Source: Rhizophagus clarus
Taxonomy: Eukaryota > Glomeromycota > Glomeromycetes > Glomerales > Glomeraceae
Direction of reading: 5' to 3'
DNA length: 64,000 nucleotides
NCBI GenBank assembly: GCA_015698045.1
Contig: BLAL01000189.1
Location: 248,001-312,000, forward strand
Shown here: positions 1 to 15,556 of the stretch, piece after piece
Layout: each line of letters begins with the position of its first letter
How positions within the stretch are numbered: position 1 is the first letter of the stretch
Made by a program: the position numbers and the translations under genes
The notes under the pieces: model-generated
What the model saw: the letters and a program-made list of their open reading frames with translations, nothing else
Told to the model about the DNA's origin: nothing
The model's database searches: none

Positions 1-1095
1 TTTTTGAAAGAAAACAACATGAAAAGTTTCAGAGTATTATTACAAATATCCTTGAGGATATAACTTATGAATTACTATTCTCAAATGGGCATTCTATAAG
101 GTTGCTGGACAAAACTAGGTAGTTTAGCAAACTGTCTAAATGTTGAAAAGGTAAAACTTGACAAAACTATATTAAAATCTTAGTAAAAAATTAGTAAAAC
201 TTGACAATGTCAAAACTTATAGTAAATCATATTAAATAGCGAAACAATATTAAAGTATTATTAAAAAATCAGTAAAACTAGAGTTTAGATATTTAGCAAA
301 ATTTAAAATTAGTTTAAGCAGGCAACCTTAGCATTCTAGCCAATTTCTTATTGATAGCAATTTATGATCTTTTAAAATTATCAAAGAACAGGACAGTCTC
401 AGTCACTTATCAGTTATTTCTTAATATGCGATACATTGTTTTGAAAACTTATTCTTAAGCAATAGTGAAAAAACATCAAATTATTTTGGTGCTATTACTT
501 TATATCATCTTACTGTATTCACAAATGTTACCCTGCAGGTATTTCTTAGATCAATGCTTCTTTAAACAAGATAACATCCTATTTCAAGATAGTGACTGGA
601 ACCAACTGGATGTTTCTTAAATCACATATTACTTCAAAGTATAAATCAAAAAGTAAAGATTCCTCATCAAACTTTATATCTTTAGAAAATTAAAATAACA
701 ATCTGGTAGTTTTATAAGATCTAAGAATGATAAATTATATGAGTCTTATAGTCAGCAACACAGCATAATTAACAAGGGTGAACTTAAGCTACTGTTAGAA
801 CAATTAATTAGTTTATGTAGTTAACATACTGGAGATAGGAAGTTTAACCACTAGAAGAATAAGCTTTTCTAACTTTTCTTTTATTATAGAGGATCTTTTT
901 CTTTACAATTTTTCTTTTTGTTTTTCTCGTTTTTCTTATTTTTATAGTATAATAATTTTATAGTCAGATTTGATTAAACTGTGGCCTCTAGAGGTCTTGA
1001 AGTATCTTTAGTATATAGAAATGATTTCTAATATCTTATCTTTTACTATAATAAAGTATATGATGTCTAATAACTTTAATATTAAAAATAAAAAT
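1..1095 (+). mobile_element. 3' part of a decayed ORF1-only retroelement, cut by the window edge
   Basis: The first ~100 bases align with 60115-60205 of the near-intact copy downstream (shared AAATATCC, a 'caaatggg' block). Positions 775-850 align with its C-terminal coding end (an 'agaacaattaattagttta' block against 'agaacagctcattagttta'). The tail at 955-1095 matches its 3' UTR in order. No long reading frame survives. The stretch at 100-480 is less clearly alignable and may hold a small insertion. This is an old copy of the family described at 58924-60955. Confidence 0.7.
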
Positions 1096-1099
1096 AATA

Positions 1100-1480
1100 T
1101 AATTATTTGAAATAAAACAAAGAATTATATATGTTTATAAATCTTAATAATATATAAGATTATATGGTTGTTTGTATTTAAAATTTTATGCTATATTTAT
1201 ATAAATAGATAAAAATAGAACTTATGATATATTTACTTTAGACTTATAATATTTCTGTTTCTAGTACTAGCTAAAATTTATAATTTTCTTAATAATAACT
1301 AAAATTTTATTATTAAAATTGTATAATTTAAAAATGCTAAATATTTAATCAAAGTTATTACTTATAACTGAAATTCAGTAATTATAAAAAGGTTTAATTA
1401 CTAAAAATAGTATATTGGTTAAAAAATTTATGGTGATAGTGATTATAATTAAGTTTTAATTATAGAGAGGTAATTTAATA
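1100..1480. repeat. Degenerate copy of a pogo/Tigger-like MITE
   Basis: The segment at 1340-1460 (motifs 'aaagttattacttataactg', 'aaattcagtaattata', 'aaggtttaattacta') closely matches 14825-14935, inside a better-preserved element. The outer parts are too decayed to place ends. No coding capacity is seen. Confidence 0.5.
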
Positions 1481-1647
1481 GTATTTAAATTTATTCTATA
1501 CAGACATTTATATAAAATATGCAATATTTAATGTGATATCAAAAAAAATTACTTTATACTTTTTTTTATTTTTTCTATGTAGAAATATATCATAATTAGT
1601 TATTTTCCAATGTTAAATTTTCATTTATTAAACTGTTCTTTTATTGA

Positions 1648-3156
1648 TCAATAACCTTGCCTTTTCCATCTTTTTAATCTTTTCTCTCTTTTTTTATTCC
1701 ATAACAATTTTTTTTTTTGATTTTTACTCAATAAAATTTGTTCATCAGGATTATTTTCATTAGCAAAATAATTATTTAATGAATCAACGGTTATATCATC
1801 CAGGGTATACTTACCATATTTACCATTTCTATATTGTTTAATAAAAAATGTTGCGGCAGCTTTTAAATCATATTCCCCATATTTTCGTAATGCACCAATA
1901 TGTTTTGATATTACCGGAAGTAAAAAGTTTATATCATCTGTTGGTCCGGATAATTTAAAATTTTCTACATAGCTAAAATAGAAACAAATTTTTAAAATGA
2001 AATTTATTTTAAAGAAATAGAAGTTTAATAGGTCATTACCCAAAATTTCCAAAGTTATTTAAACGCCACAGTAAATAATCTGCCATTACTTCTTCCTCTG
2101 ATAAATGATCTCTTATACCTCCTACAAGTGAAAAATGACTATATATGTAAATTTTTTTTTGTATTTTTAAGTTTATATAATTTACCTGTTAATGCAATCT
2201 TTAGAGAACTCTCGGGATCCGGAAGGTGTGGTACCATAACACCTACATTGAATAATTTGTTCCTTAGTTTGTTACTTACTAATTATTTCAAAAATAAGAT
2301 ATTACCAGGGGTATCAACCAGATAAACCGGTGGATCATCCAATACTTTGATAGAAGTAACAGCAACTGATCGAGTTACTCCTGGCAAAGCACCAGTTTTT
2401 GCGGCTTTTCCTAGAAATAATGTATTAAAAAAACGCATTCTATTTAAAAGCTAACTTATCAATGGTATTTTTACCTTTATGTACACCAATCCTTCTCATC
2501 GAGTTAATTAAAGATGATTTTCCAACATTTGGCATACCAACGACTATAACTGAAACAAAAGGATATCTCGATGGATCCTGTTTATGTTTATCTTTAAAGA
2601 AAAACTATAAAATTTAGAATTCTTTCTAGCTTTGAATATGAATAAACCTTTTTTCTACCTGCAGCAAAATCTATTATTTTTTTTACATTTTTATCCATAT
2701 TCGCATTGGTAAATATAACATTCTGATTACGATATTTTTTAAATGCATCAATTATTGGCTGAAAAATAAGGAAAGAATCAGTTAGCAATGCTACAAAAGT
2801 AAATATTCTTACAAAATACATTTTTTTGTAGTTTACTTGTTGTACACTATCATCAGCTAAATCAGCTTTATTGTAAACAATAATTTTGTCTTTCCTGCCA
2901 GCAATTTGTTCAAATTTATGGTTTATAGAAGACAGAGGAATGTGTAAATAATGAAGTTAAGAAACTATCATCAATATAAAATTTTTAAGGAATTTTTTAT
3001 AAAAAAGGATATTCTAGCATCCCTTGCTTCAACAATTAAATCTACGTTTGATAATCTTTCAGATATCACTCTCAAACCTTTTGCCATATGACCTGGAAAC
3101 CAATTTATTACTTTATCATACATGAATTGTGGTCGAATTGAAAATATCGACGCCAT
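1648..3156 (-). CDS. MTG1: Mitochondrial ribosome-associated GTPase 1 (MTG1/YlqF/RbgA family)
   Basis: Eight exons: 3156-3013, 2941-2813, 2758-2659, 2591-2475, 2410-2306, 2242-2186, 2121-2040 and 1972-1648, giving 352 aa. The N-terminus carries the family signature [13 protein letters not shown], then EARDARIPLSS. The GTPase motifs come in circularly permuted order: G4 (YNKADL, exon 2), G1 P-loop (GMPNVGKSS, exon 4), G2 region (LPGVTRS) and G3 (DTPG, exon 5). The last exon has the C-terminal helical region and ends in a Lys/Arg-rich tail. By family knowledge it assembles the large mitochondrial ribosomal subunit. All introns are 54-71 nt. Intron 1 is U12-type (separate entry). The start is the only ATG ahead of the conserved motif. 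No frame breaks were found, so it looks functional. Confidence 0.93.
2942..3012 (-). other. U12-type AT-AC intron in MTG1
   Basis: On the minus strand the 71-nt intron begins ATATCCTTTT, the exact minor-spliceosome donor. It contains a branch element TTTCTTAAC (plus 2956-2964) with the branch adenosine about 15 nt from the 3' end, and it ends TTTACAC. Removing it joins GATGCTAGA to ATTCCTCTG in frame and rebuilds DAR|IPLSS, invariant in the YlqF/MTG1 family. No GT-AG alternative gives this join. Confidence 0.92.
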
Positions 3157-3270
3157 TTTTTACAAATTTAAGATACAGCTAGAAATGTTTTAGAAACTTT
3201 AACGTTACATTGCAATAAATATCTCGAAAAATAAATTAAAAAAAGTTTAATGACATAGCACGTCATAAGT

Positions 3271-3354
3271 GCCTCCATGGCGCAACCGGCTAGCGCGTTC
3301 GGCTGTTATCGTACTGACACCGAAAGGTTCCTAGTTCGAATCTAGGTGGGGGCG
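3271..3354 (+). tRNA. tRNA-Asn(GTT) with a 10-nt intron
   Basis: A complete cloverleaf folds: acceptor GCCTCCA/TGGGGGC with a G discriminator (3354), D stem GCGC/GCGC (3280-3283, 3293-3296), anticodon stem TTCGG/CCGAA (3298-3302, 3320-3324) and T stem CCTAG/CTAGG (3330-3334, 3342-3346). The anticodon GTT is at 3305-3307. Ten bases, 3309-3318, lie one base after the anticodon, at the canonical intron site (37/38). The variable loop is AGGTT. It is divergent from MTG1, 114 bp from its start. Confidence 0.93.
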
Positions 3355-3629
3355 TTTGTAAATAAATTACTGTAGTACTTTATATTTGTTTTTTTATTGT
3401 TGAATTGTTTTTATATTCAAAATGGAACGAAAGTTTGAGGTTCTTTTTTTTTCTTAATTTAATAGGTTAGATTGATGATTCGTTATTAAATCATAATTTT
3501 CCAATTTTGGAATATTTCTTGTGAAAATAATTTAAAAAAAAGAATGATTTACTAGATCGCCTATGTTTCTGGTTTCGATTAAAATATATTAAACCTCATT
3601 CATTTCTTTTCTTTTGATAATGCTTAATC

Positions 3630-4298
3630 ATGGAATTAAATAACTATATTATCGTATTTCCTGATTTTTTTACTATCATTACTATAGTACTAATTTCTCA
3701 AGGTAATAATCGTTAAAATGTTAAAAGTCAAATCTTCTAATATCCTATATTAAAAATATTATTTCCTTAAAAAGCCATTACCACGTGTTATTATGCTTAC
3801 AATGTCTTTGGTAGACGTCAAATGCAACTTCGTAATACCTTATATTTAACACCTGCAAGAAGAGAATTTTTAGCATACGATGAACCACAAACGGGACCAT
3901 TGGTATTTATTGTATTTTTTTATATCTCTTTATATGATATATCTAACATTAAACTACGCTTTATAAGGCGAGTATTATTACTACAATTATCCTGACTGTA
4001 ATAGTTCATGAGATACAATATGTTTATAAAATTGAAAATTATTCGACTGCAATTATTATAAATTTATTTTTATGGTTTGGTAAGTAAATTTAAAAAATAA
4101 GATATATGTTTAGATTTCAATGTAGATACAACTTCTCATCAATATTTTTTTTGATAGCTGCGAGTGCTTTATCGTTTACGCGATACATTTCTTATAACCT
4201 ACCAGCACTATTATTCTTAATTGACACGCTACATGATTGCGTCCAATTGATAGGAATAGCTATAGCAATACAATATTTCATTAACAAGAACTACTAAA
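3630..4298 (+). CDS. Small multi-pass membrane protein, unrecognised
   Basis: Suggested exons: 3630-3702, 3775-3902, 3968-4079 and about 4126-4298. Translation gives a hydrophobic N-terminal helix (IIVFPDFFTIITIVLI), a short polar loop with LYLTPARREFLAYDEP, a second helix (ASIITTIILTVIVHEI) and two more hydrophobic segments before the stop at 4297. Roughly 160 aa and about four membrane spans. The last junction does not work as read: the donor leaves phase 1, while all three nearby acceptors need phase 2. An 8-T run at 4145-4152 sits just after the junction, and one extra T would restore the frame, so a homopolymer error or a real frameshift is likely. I do not recognise the family. Confidence 0.55.
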
Positions 4299-4404
4299 AA
4301 GTTCATTAATCGAAGTATTTAATGTAAACAAATAAATGTTTAATAATGTTGTTTTTAATCAAATCATTAAGAAAGATTTTCCATAAAATAAGTTCTGTGA
4401 TTCT

Positions 4405-5457
4405 TTAGTCTTTTTTCAAATCAAACCTTTCAACTGTAACTCCTTCTTGTCTAATGATAAAAATTTCAAGATAATCGCCAGTATAAATGTCCCTTTCTGT
4501 TGCTGAAGTGAATGCATCTTTCGTAATACGAATTGCCGATTCCAAAGACAAGGGAGTTTGTTGAGCACCTTGTTGATTTTTTAGTCCAACCTAATATGTA
4601 AGGTTATGTCAAATAACTTGCAGTTTTAACCTAGAATAATTAGCTATAAAAATCTTGCCTGATTATCTAAAAATGGCTGTATAAGAGCAGCAGAACTGCC
4701 ACCAGCCCTACAGAGTTCAGTACCCATAGATCCTACGGGATCAAAACTGTATACTATGCCTCTACCTATAGATTAATAGCGTTGTAAAAGAAGTATATAA
4801 AATAAATCTTATATTACAATAAAATTATACCTTGATCATCAATTCCTCCTAACAAATTGAAAGTATAATACGGAAAAAAACGTTTATAGTACAAAGTATT
4901 AGAAAGCATCTGAGCCAATGCTGGTGTTGACATTTCTTTATCGTGGGCGTGTTTATACCACTAACAAAAAAGCATCAGAAATTACAATCTATTGAATCCA
5001 TTAAGAAACTCATGTTTTATCTTGTACCTCCAATTTTTGACAGAGACTCTTAGTCAACGCGAGACCATCGGCAGCAAATCCGTTTGTAGCCAATACTGCT
5101 TTTTCGGTTCTAATTGAGCAAGAAAGATCAATCATAAATGAATGCGTAATTAAAAGTAAATACATTTAGTATAAGTACAATTTGAAAGCTTTGGGCGAAT
5201 AACGCGAATGTATAGAATATCCAGAGCTTTTGCGAGTATCGGAAGCCAACAAACAGAAATCAGCACCAGCAATGCCTAACGAAGTACTATTTATATTAAA
5301 TTTCGTCAGCAATCTATTTAAATTATGCCTTGTTGTTAAAAGAAAAGTAATAACCATACCCGCCATTGTCCGCATATGGGTAAAACTGTCGTTCTACTGG
5401 AGCTTCGACTGGCACATTAGCGGAAGTATCATTATTATATAAGATAACGGGATTCAT
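4405..5457 (-). CDS. PRE7: 20S proteasome subunit beta-6 (yeast Pre7, mammalian PSMB1)
   Basis: Six exons: 5457-5360, 5286-5179, 5109-5028, 4960-4831, 4765-4659 and 4590-4405, giving 236 aa, close to the usual ~240. Conserved blocks in order: [87 protein letters not shown] and [17 protein letters not shown]. The [10 protein letters not shown] propeptide region and the lack of a catalytic Thr-1 context fit the non-catalytic beta-6 subunit of the core particle. Intron 5 (4591-4658) is GC-AG: after AATCAG it starts GCAAGA, and the joined product DNQ|VG is the family sequence. All other introns are GT-AG. It appears intact. Confidence 0.93.
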
Positions 5458-5590
5458 TGTTATTTTACGAGGAACAATTTCTTACAAACTTTATATCACA
5501 TCCTACGTGCGTTCGTAATCGATTTACGAATTACTGTTGCACAAACACAATTTTTATCCACACTACGTATACACAGTGATTTATTTTAAG

Positions 5591-6366
5591 ATGTCTTCCG
5601 TATACTCTACATACAACATTCGTTATTTACGAATTTCAGAAAAACAAGTGTTACCTTTGATTATTTATCTCCGTCAAGAAAATCTTTCTTGGCTTAATGA
5701 TATAATATTCCAGGTTTGTCGAAGCGCACCTTAAGTTTACATTAAACGCGTTAATTAAAAATAATATATTATAGGAAGTACTTTCAGCTTTGCAACGAAT
5801 AATTCCCAAGAACTTTTCGAGAAAAAAGAAAAATGTTAGCGATAAATCTCTTTCAGATATTTATCGTGGGTGTAAGTATTATTAAGGCATATTTAATAAT
5901 TAATTTTTTTTAATTTCATTATTAATTTGAAAAAAAATTCACAGCGAATTTTCAGTTCGCATACTATTTTAAGCCTACTGATGTAAAACATTCAATACTA
6001 ATAAAGGTATCAATATTTTTAATATTTTTATACATATTATTACATATAATACTTTAAATACTTTATTGATATCAATCAATTACTTTTTCTCCAAATAAAA
6101 CAAATGTGTCTTCATCACAGTCACAAACAGAACATAATGAAATTAAAGAATCCCCAAAAGAAAATTATACATCTCCAACAAGTGTTGAAGATGATCAAAT
6201 ACTAAAGTTTAATGTTACATATCAAGGATTTAATATTATTAGAAAATCTTTAGTAATAATCGTTGAACCACTTGACAAAGTCATTGAGTTTGGTGATAAT
6301 GTTCAAATTGCTACAGCTATGACAATTGATAACTATTTTGGTAAAAGTGATACAGATAATGAATAA
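5591..6366 (+). CDS. Unrecognised 175-aa protein
   Basis: Exons 5591-5713, 5775-5871, 5945-6006 and 6121-6366 join in frame. The N-terminal half begins MSSVYSTYNIRYLRISEKQ and has alternating hydrophobics (VLPLIIYLRQENLSWLNDII), then a basic patch (FSRKKKN) and FQFAYYFKPTDVKHSILIK. The C-terminal part is acidic and Ser-rich, then β-like (LKFNVTYQGFNIIRKSLVIIV), ending in an acidic tail. No signal peptide or membrane span is seen. Its start lies 134 bp from the divergently transcribed proteasome gene, so the two may share a promoter region. The last intron (114 nt) is the least certain. The sustained frame across four exons supports a real gene, but I know no family match. Confidence 0.65.
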
Positions 6367-6540
6367 TGTTAAATTTGTTGAAAAAAAAATTGTCAGTTCA
6401 ATTCTTAAATGATTCAGAAATATATAATTTACCTTAAATTTCACGCTTCAATTATGTGAAAAGATATAAGTCCGCCAAGCTATGTATATACGTTCTTTTT
6501 TTTCTTTAATTAAATAGTTGGTTCATTGGATTTAAAGTTT

Positions 6541-7612
6541 CTAGTCATGGTCTTCCTCTTCATAACCGGGGCATTCTTGATCAATTTCTTCAACACTATC
6601 ATATTCACATCCACACCAAAAGCAATAATAATACGTCTCACGCAAGTATCTCAAAATATGATCTAGTTTTTCTGAAGGCTTTAGAGGAAAGATTGTAAAA
6701 TTCAGTACTATATAAATTAAATAGGACAATATATTTAATCCTAATTATTTTCGTACTTTAAGATCCTCAAATCCTTTAGGTCTCTCTTCAAATCGCATTT
6801 TGTCATCCTTATCGTTTTCTACAACTTGTTCTTCAAATAATATTTCATCCTTATTATTGTTTTTTATCTCATTATCCTCTATGTCTTCATGTCGCCAATA
6901 AATATTATCCTTTATTTGGAAAGAATGTGATTAATTAGTGATGCAACAACTCATATAATCGTTCGTACTTCATACCTCAATCCCCTATTATAAACAAGTA
7001 ACCATCTATTAATATATATAATTAGATAATTAACAAAACCATATTAAACAATCGTACATGTTTCGTGTCCAATGTCTCACATATAATTTGCAGCTTCCTA
7101 AGCTGTCCTTCGACGCGCTTCTCAAGTTTCTCTTGGCGAACACGTTCACGAAACGAATCTTCTTCAAATTTTGCTCGTTTTGCAACTTTGGCAAGTTCAG
7201 CTTGAGCCTTGTGTTTTAATTCAGTAGCCATACCTAGACCGAGTTTGTCTAACAAAATAAATGTTTTTTAGTAAATTGAATACAAACGTTTAAAATAACA
7301 TTTTAATTTACCTTGTTTCATTTCGAGTTTTATAGGTTCCGTCCTTCCACTATTGCCTAAACCTTTACCCTGTTCGTAACCCATCTTTTTGAGTAATTTC
7401 AATCCTGGAGATTCATTTTCTTCGGTATCAATTCGTTTAGCGAGAGCTTGCTCACGATATTCGTTCTCAAGTTCGCGACGAGGTTTATTATAACTTTTAT
7501 CTAACATTTGTTTCCGGCGACGTTCTGAGTAGGTTAGAGAATATGAAGGTTCAGGTGGTGGTTCGGTCAGAAATTTTGATGACATATAATCGTCTGGATC
7601 TGAATCAGACAT
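6541..7612 (-). CDS. GPATCH11: G-patch domain-containing protein 11 (GPATCH11/CCDC75 family)
   Basis: Exons 7612-7312, 7248-7058, 6909-6757 and 6678-6541 join in frame to 260 aa, the usual length. Residues ~1-70 are charged (MSDSDPDDYMSSKF, SERRRKQMLDK). The G-patch follows at ~80-120 (GLKLLKKMGYEQGKGLG, then DKLGLGM after the first intron). A basic coiled-coil region comes next (VAKRAKFEEDSFRERVRQEK), then an acidic linker. The C-terminal zinc-binding-like motif YYYCFWCGCEY with ECPG and a terminal EEEDHD matches the end of animal and plant homologues. G-patch proteins usually activate DEAH helicases; the exact role of this one is poorly known. It is head to head with U2SURP, 171 bp apart, which suggests a shared promoter. 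Intron 2 (148 nt) is long for this locus. Confidence 0.9.
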
Positions 7613-7783
7613 TTTGAAACGGTAGAAGAAAGATAAGAAAGATCTGTACTATCATTATAAAGGGTGATCTGACTTAAAATAGATCACGGGACAATCGGGA
7701 CATTAACAAAAAATCTTTTTGTATCACTTAATAGAACTATAAATTTGTCAAGAATATCGTATTTTTAGTATCAATTACAAAAA

Positions 7784-11489
<3,706 letters not shown>

Positions 11490-11708
11490 TTATATAGTTT
11501 AGTAGTTTGTTTCTAATTTTTTAATTTTTTTTTAATTATTTTATTTTTCTTAAAATTGTCGCTATAAAAGTTTAGTAATTTTGATATTTCTTAGCAAATT
11601 CGGAAACAAGAATTTAACTTATAAATAAATAATCCTTGAATTCAATGACATTATAAAAAGCAAAAAATCGAACACTTAATATCACATATAGCTTTATTAT
11701 TATTAACA
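11490..11708. other. Short convergent intergenic gap
   Basis: 219 bp between the U2SURP stop and the stop of the next minus-strand gene, AT-rich and with no further feature. Both 3' UTRs and poly(A) sites must lie or overlap here. Confidence 0.6.
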
Positions 11709-14303
11709 TTACATCATATAACTTTCTTTTAACTTATTTAAATAATTTATAATTTCTTCATTTTTCCCAAGTTGATTTTCATAAAAGTAATCGAGGATTT
11801 TAGTTAAAGCTGCCAAGTTTATATTTTCATTTATTTGAATTTGCCTTAAAAAAATAAAACAAAATAAATATAATAATTTGAAATACAATAAAAAAATGAT
11901 TATTCAAACCTTGACATTGAAGGTCGCGAAGATGTGGGTTGACTGTTAGGCATAACACAAGCGTTCAACTGATTTTAAAAAATGAATATATACAAATAAA
12001 AATTATCATAGGCTTCTTCAGTTAAGAGAAAGTTGAACATTCATACACTTACAATTTCTTCAGTGAATTCTTGTGACTTTATTTTAGACAATAAACCCAA
12101 AATGATATCTATCAAAAGAAGATTATTCTCAAATGTACGTTGATAGTGATTAAAACATAAAAGTATCTTTTCTTTTCTATTTTGTTGTGAACTCAAACTC
12201 AAACATTCTAATAAATTTCAATATAATTAGTTAATTTGTTGTAACAAGTTCAGATAAATATTATAGAATTCTTACCTCTGATAGATGTAATCATATCACC
12301 TATGGAATTACTAATAATTATAATTCTACTATCTTCACGTGGATAAATCAACCAGGCTAGATAATTAATAGGTTCTTGTAACTTTAAACGGATAAAAATA
12401 TTAATAATTATAATAAAATAATTTCTTCTAGTACATATGAACTTACATCATTTATTTGCGGAAATTTTTGAATGTCGAAAAACGCTTCAATAATCCAATA
12501 ATGCCACTTTGTGAATGACATCAAGGTTATCCATACGTATTTTCTATAATTTTTTATAACCGAAGGACTTTGCTCCAGAAGTAATTTATAACGAAGAAAA
12601 TTTATTTTAGAAATTGTTTGTACTCCAGGAACATCATTTGCAAGAACTGTCACAAGACTTTCCAATAATCTAGGAAAATACTTCAAAATTATTTAGTATG
12701 CGCGTAATAAATTCGGACAGATATCTAATTTATATTATACATACGTGAGTAATATCTGGAGGAATAAATCTGCTGTGGTCCTTACTTTCAATACAATATT
12801 CTATGGTGTATTTTATTAGACGCAAGACGCGCCAATCAGGAAAATCTTCCAAACACTTAACAAATGTTTCGAAGCACAAGCTAAAAATTTTTGGATAGTT
12901 TATAGCCTGATAGAAAAATGGTTTATGTCGAAGAAATTCTATAATATTACGTGGTGTCATATAATTTTTATTTACTGGAAAAAGAAAGTGTTGAAAAGAT
13001 ACCAAGACCTTTTATAAAATAATAAATTATAATCATATCACAAAAAGAACCAAAAAAAAAAACTGATTAAATACCTCATATTCAACAGCAGCAGGACAAT
13101 TGGTCCATAAACTATATAAAGCACTAGATAAATATTACAATTACAGATTTCTTATTTACATACAATACATAAAAATCAAGATCATTACCCAAGTATGGCA
13201 TCGCTACAAAGTTTCATATACATATCATGATGAAAAAAGACTAAATATTCCACAAAATGGTTTGATAACGCGTTTCCACATTCAGAATTCATTGTATGAT
13301 GTAATTTGCCTTTAGTTGCGAACAAAATTATACGTTCAATTAATTCAAACATTTCAGGAACTTGCAATAATGGAATTAATTGATCGGAAATATTTTCTAT
13401 ACACGTCGACTACATAAATAATAATATTAGATACCGGTTCAATCATAAAGAGAGATTAAATTTCTAATCATACCGGGAGCTGCAACAAATTCTCTTCAAC
13501 ACTATCTAAAAAATCGATGATAATTGAAACGGCTTCTTCGACGTACGATCGATCTAAATCAGAAGATCCTGCACCACATAAAGATGCCAACTTTTCTGAA
13601 AGGATATCGCCTTGTGAATGACCAATGGAAATAGCTCGCAATACTTTTAAACTCCAATACTTTGGTAGTCTTATCATAATAAAAAGGTTATTATAAGGTT
13701 ATTTTTTTTTAATTATGTTTACATATAATTTAAAATAACACAATCCTTTATTTATTAAATTATTTGATAATTTATTTCTAATTCATCCATATACGAAAAA
13801 ACTAAAAATCTCATACTTTCTTACCCAATAAAATTTGAAAATGCGTCTGTTCTGTCAGACAATTTGGTATATTCCAAAAGACATTCTATAATTTTTTGAC
13901 ATACCGTTTCGTGCAACGCTAAAATCCTAATACACTAAAAAACACTCAATATCGGATTACAGAAAAAGAGAATATTTTAAATAATTTACCACTAATTCTT
14001 CGAGTATATTTTGAACTTCAGGAAATCTAGTATTACATTCTCCGGCTGTATTACATTCAAGAAGTTGCTAGCGGATGTATATATAATTAGCTAAAATGAA
14101 ATTCATTCAAAAAAGCAGGTAAAATAAAGTACCTCATGTAACGCGTCCAATAACTCTCTGAGTCTGCCGATCTTATTAACAATATTAATAGTACGTGTTG
14201 CATAAATAACGTCAGGCTGATTAGTTAAATCGGTGTTAAATTCTCCGTCGGTTTTCCAAGACCGCAAAAGATCACTTAATTCTTTTATAAAAGGCCATTC
14301 CAT
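11709..14303 (-). CDS. Large helical (HEAT/ARM-like) protein, unrecognised
   Basis: A multi-exon gene read from the ATG at 14303 to the stop at 11709. Exons I can join by frame include 14303-~14134 (MEWPFIKELSDLLRSWK...), one at ~14068-13991 (QLLECNTAGE...), ~13930-13824 (CIRILALHETVCQKIIECLL...), ~13663-13473 (LPKYWSLKVLRAISIGHSQG...), ~13410-13191, ~13122-13075, ~13008-12745 and ~12680-12450, with smaller exons down to RQIQINENINLAALTKILDY and a lysine-rich end. The product is about 500-600 aa, nearly all amphipathic helix, with no membrane span and no catalytic motif. That suits an alpha-solenoid scaffold, but I cannot name the family. Only the first eight exons were checked for phase; the last few (11.7-12.4 kb) are approximate. 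Confidence 0.6.
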
Positions 14304-14560
14304 TCCAGCATTTTTGAATTTAACTTATAAGAAAAACGCGACTTCCTGACATATACTGTACAGTGAATAACGTAAAAGTTCGGGCACGTGATCCGTGATG
14401 TGACTGTGTTTGATGCGATTATTGCGATATAAATATTTTTTTCTCGCGTCAAATATTTTAAAATTAAAACTCCCGTTCACCTCTTTATTTTTATATTTTA
14501 TTTTTTTTGTTTTTTAGAAACCTATATATATAAATACTGTTTTTCTTTACTTTTTATTTA
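14304..14560. promoter_or_regulatory. Upstream region of the helical-protein gene
   Basis: About 260 bp ahead of the start at 14303. It has a GC-richer block at 14370-14420 containing CACGTG (E-box-like palindrome), followed by T-rich DNA. No binding site can be assigned with certainty. Confidence 0.25.
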
Positions 14561-14561
14561 C

Positions 14562-14940
14562 AGTCAACCCTCTATATAATCACCCTTTCGGTTCCGTCAA
14601 AATCAGTGATTGTATAGAGGTGAGATTATATAAAATTTATAAAATTAAATTCTGGCTGAAATTAATAAAAATATTAAATTATGATTATAATTATAATATC
14701 ATCTAGAATTTTGAATTTCCTTAATAAAGGACCTTGTGTAATATTAAATAGTTATTAAATACATCAAAAATTTTATCATTGAAATTATACGATTTGGTAA
14801 TGCTGGTCAAAATTATGATATTTGACTAAAGTTATTACTTGTAACTGAAATTCAGTGATTATAGAAAGGTTTAATTACTAATAAAATCAATATGTAGGTT
14901 AAGAGATTTATGGTAACAGTGATTATAGTTGAATTGTATT
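14562..14940. mobile_element. Pogo/Tigger-like MITE (~375 bp)
   Basis: It starts CAGTCAACCCTCTATATAAT with a nearby GGTTCCG, the look of pogo/Tigger terminal repeats. An internal mirrored copy (TGATTGTATAGAGGTGA) follows. The far end (GTGATTATAGTTGAATTG near 14927) is a decayed reverse complement of the start. The body is shared with 1340-1460. Non-coding. Confidence 0.5.
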
Positions 14941-15556
14941 TTTATTATTGCCGTTTTCGAATTAGTGTGATCAAATGATTTGCTGATCAATTAAAATTAA
15001 AACATCAAAAACACCGAAAACAACTGAAAACAATTAATTTATCAAAAATACTACTAGTTTATACTATCATAAACATATCAAAAGCTCATTTTTATAACTA
15101 TTTCTTTTAAAAAAACATTAAACTTAACATCTTGGCCTTCTTTACTATACTTATCAGATGTTTTATGGTGTTTTTTATTTATTTATTAAAAACTAAAGAT
15201 CTAAATAAAAAAAATAATTAGAAACGAAAAAAAAGGAAAAAAAAATAATAAAATAAAAAAAATATTACCTAATACTTAGTAGTGAACCTCTAGAATCGTT
15301 AGAAGTCAGTTTTAGGAATCGGCTTTTAAGAATCGGTCTTCAGGAATCAGTTTATAAGCTAAAACAAAAACAAAAGGTGAACGATAAAAAATGCATTAAT
15401 GATGTTATGTAATGGTGGCTTAGAGTTATACAGATCAAATGATAGTCATAGTTTTCATTGTACAACGTAATTTTATTTTTGTAATCTTCAAATCAATTTT
15501 TTATTTATTACAAATTAGTTGCCGATCACAGTAATTTGAAAACGGCAATAAAACAA
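14941..15556. mobile_element. Inverted-repeat element with ~27-bp termini
   Basis: The left end at about 14946 reads ATTGCCGTTTTCGAATTA followed by GTGTGATC. The reverse complement of 15523-15550 reads ATTGCCGTTTTCAAATTA followed by CTGTGATC. The interior is A-rich, with several short 'aatcgg' repeats at 15290-15350, and has no gene. It directly abuts the previous MITE, so one may be nested in the other. Confidence 0.5.

Noticed and set aside
2128-2325. 65-codon plus-strand frame
   Set aside because: Antisense to exons 5-7 of MTG1.
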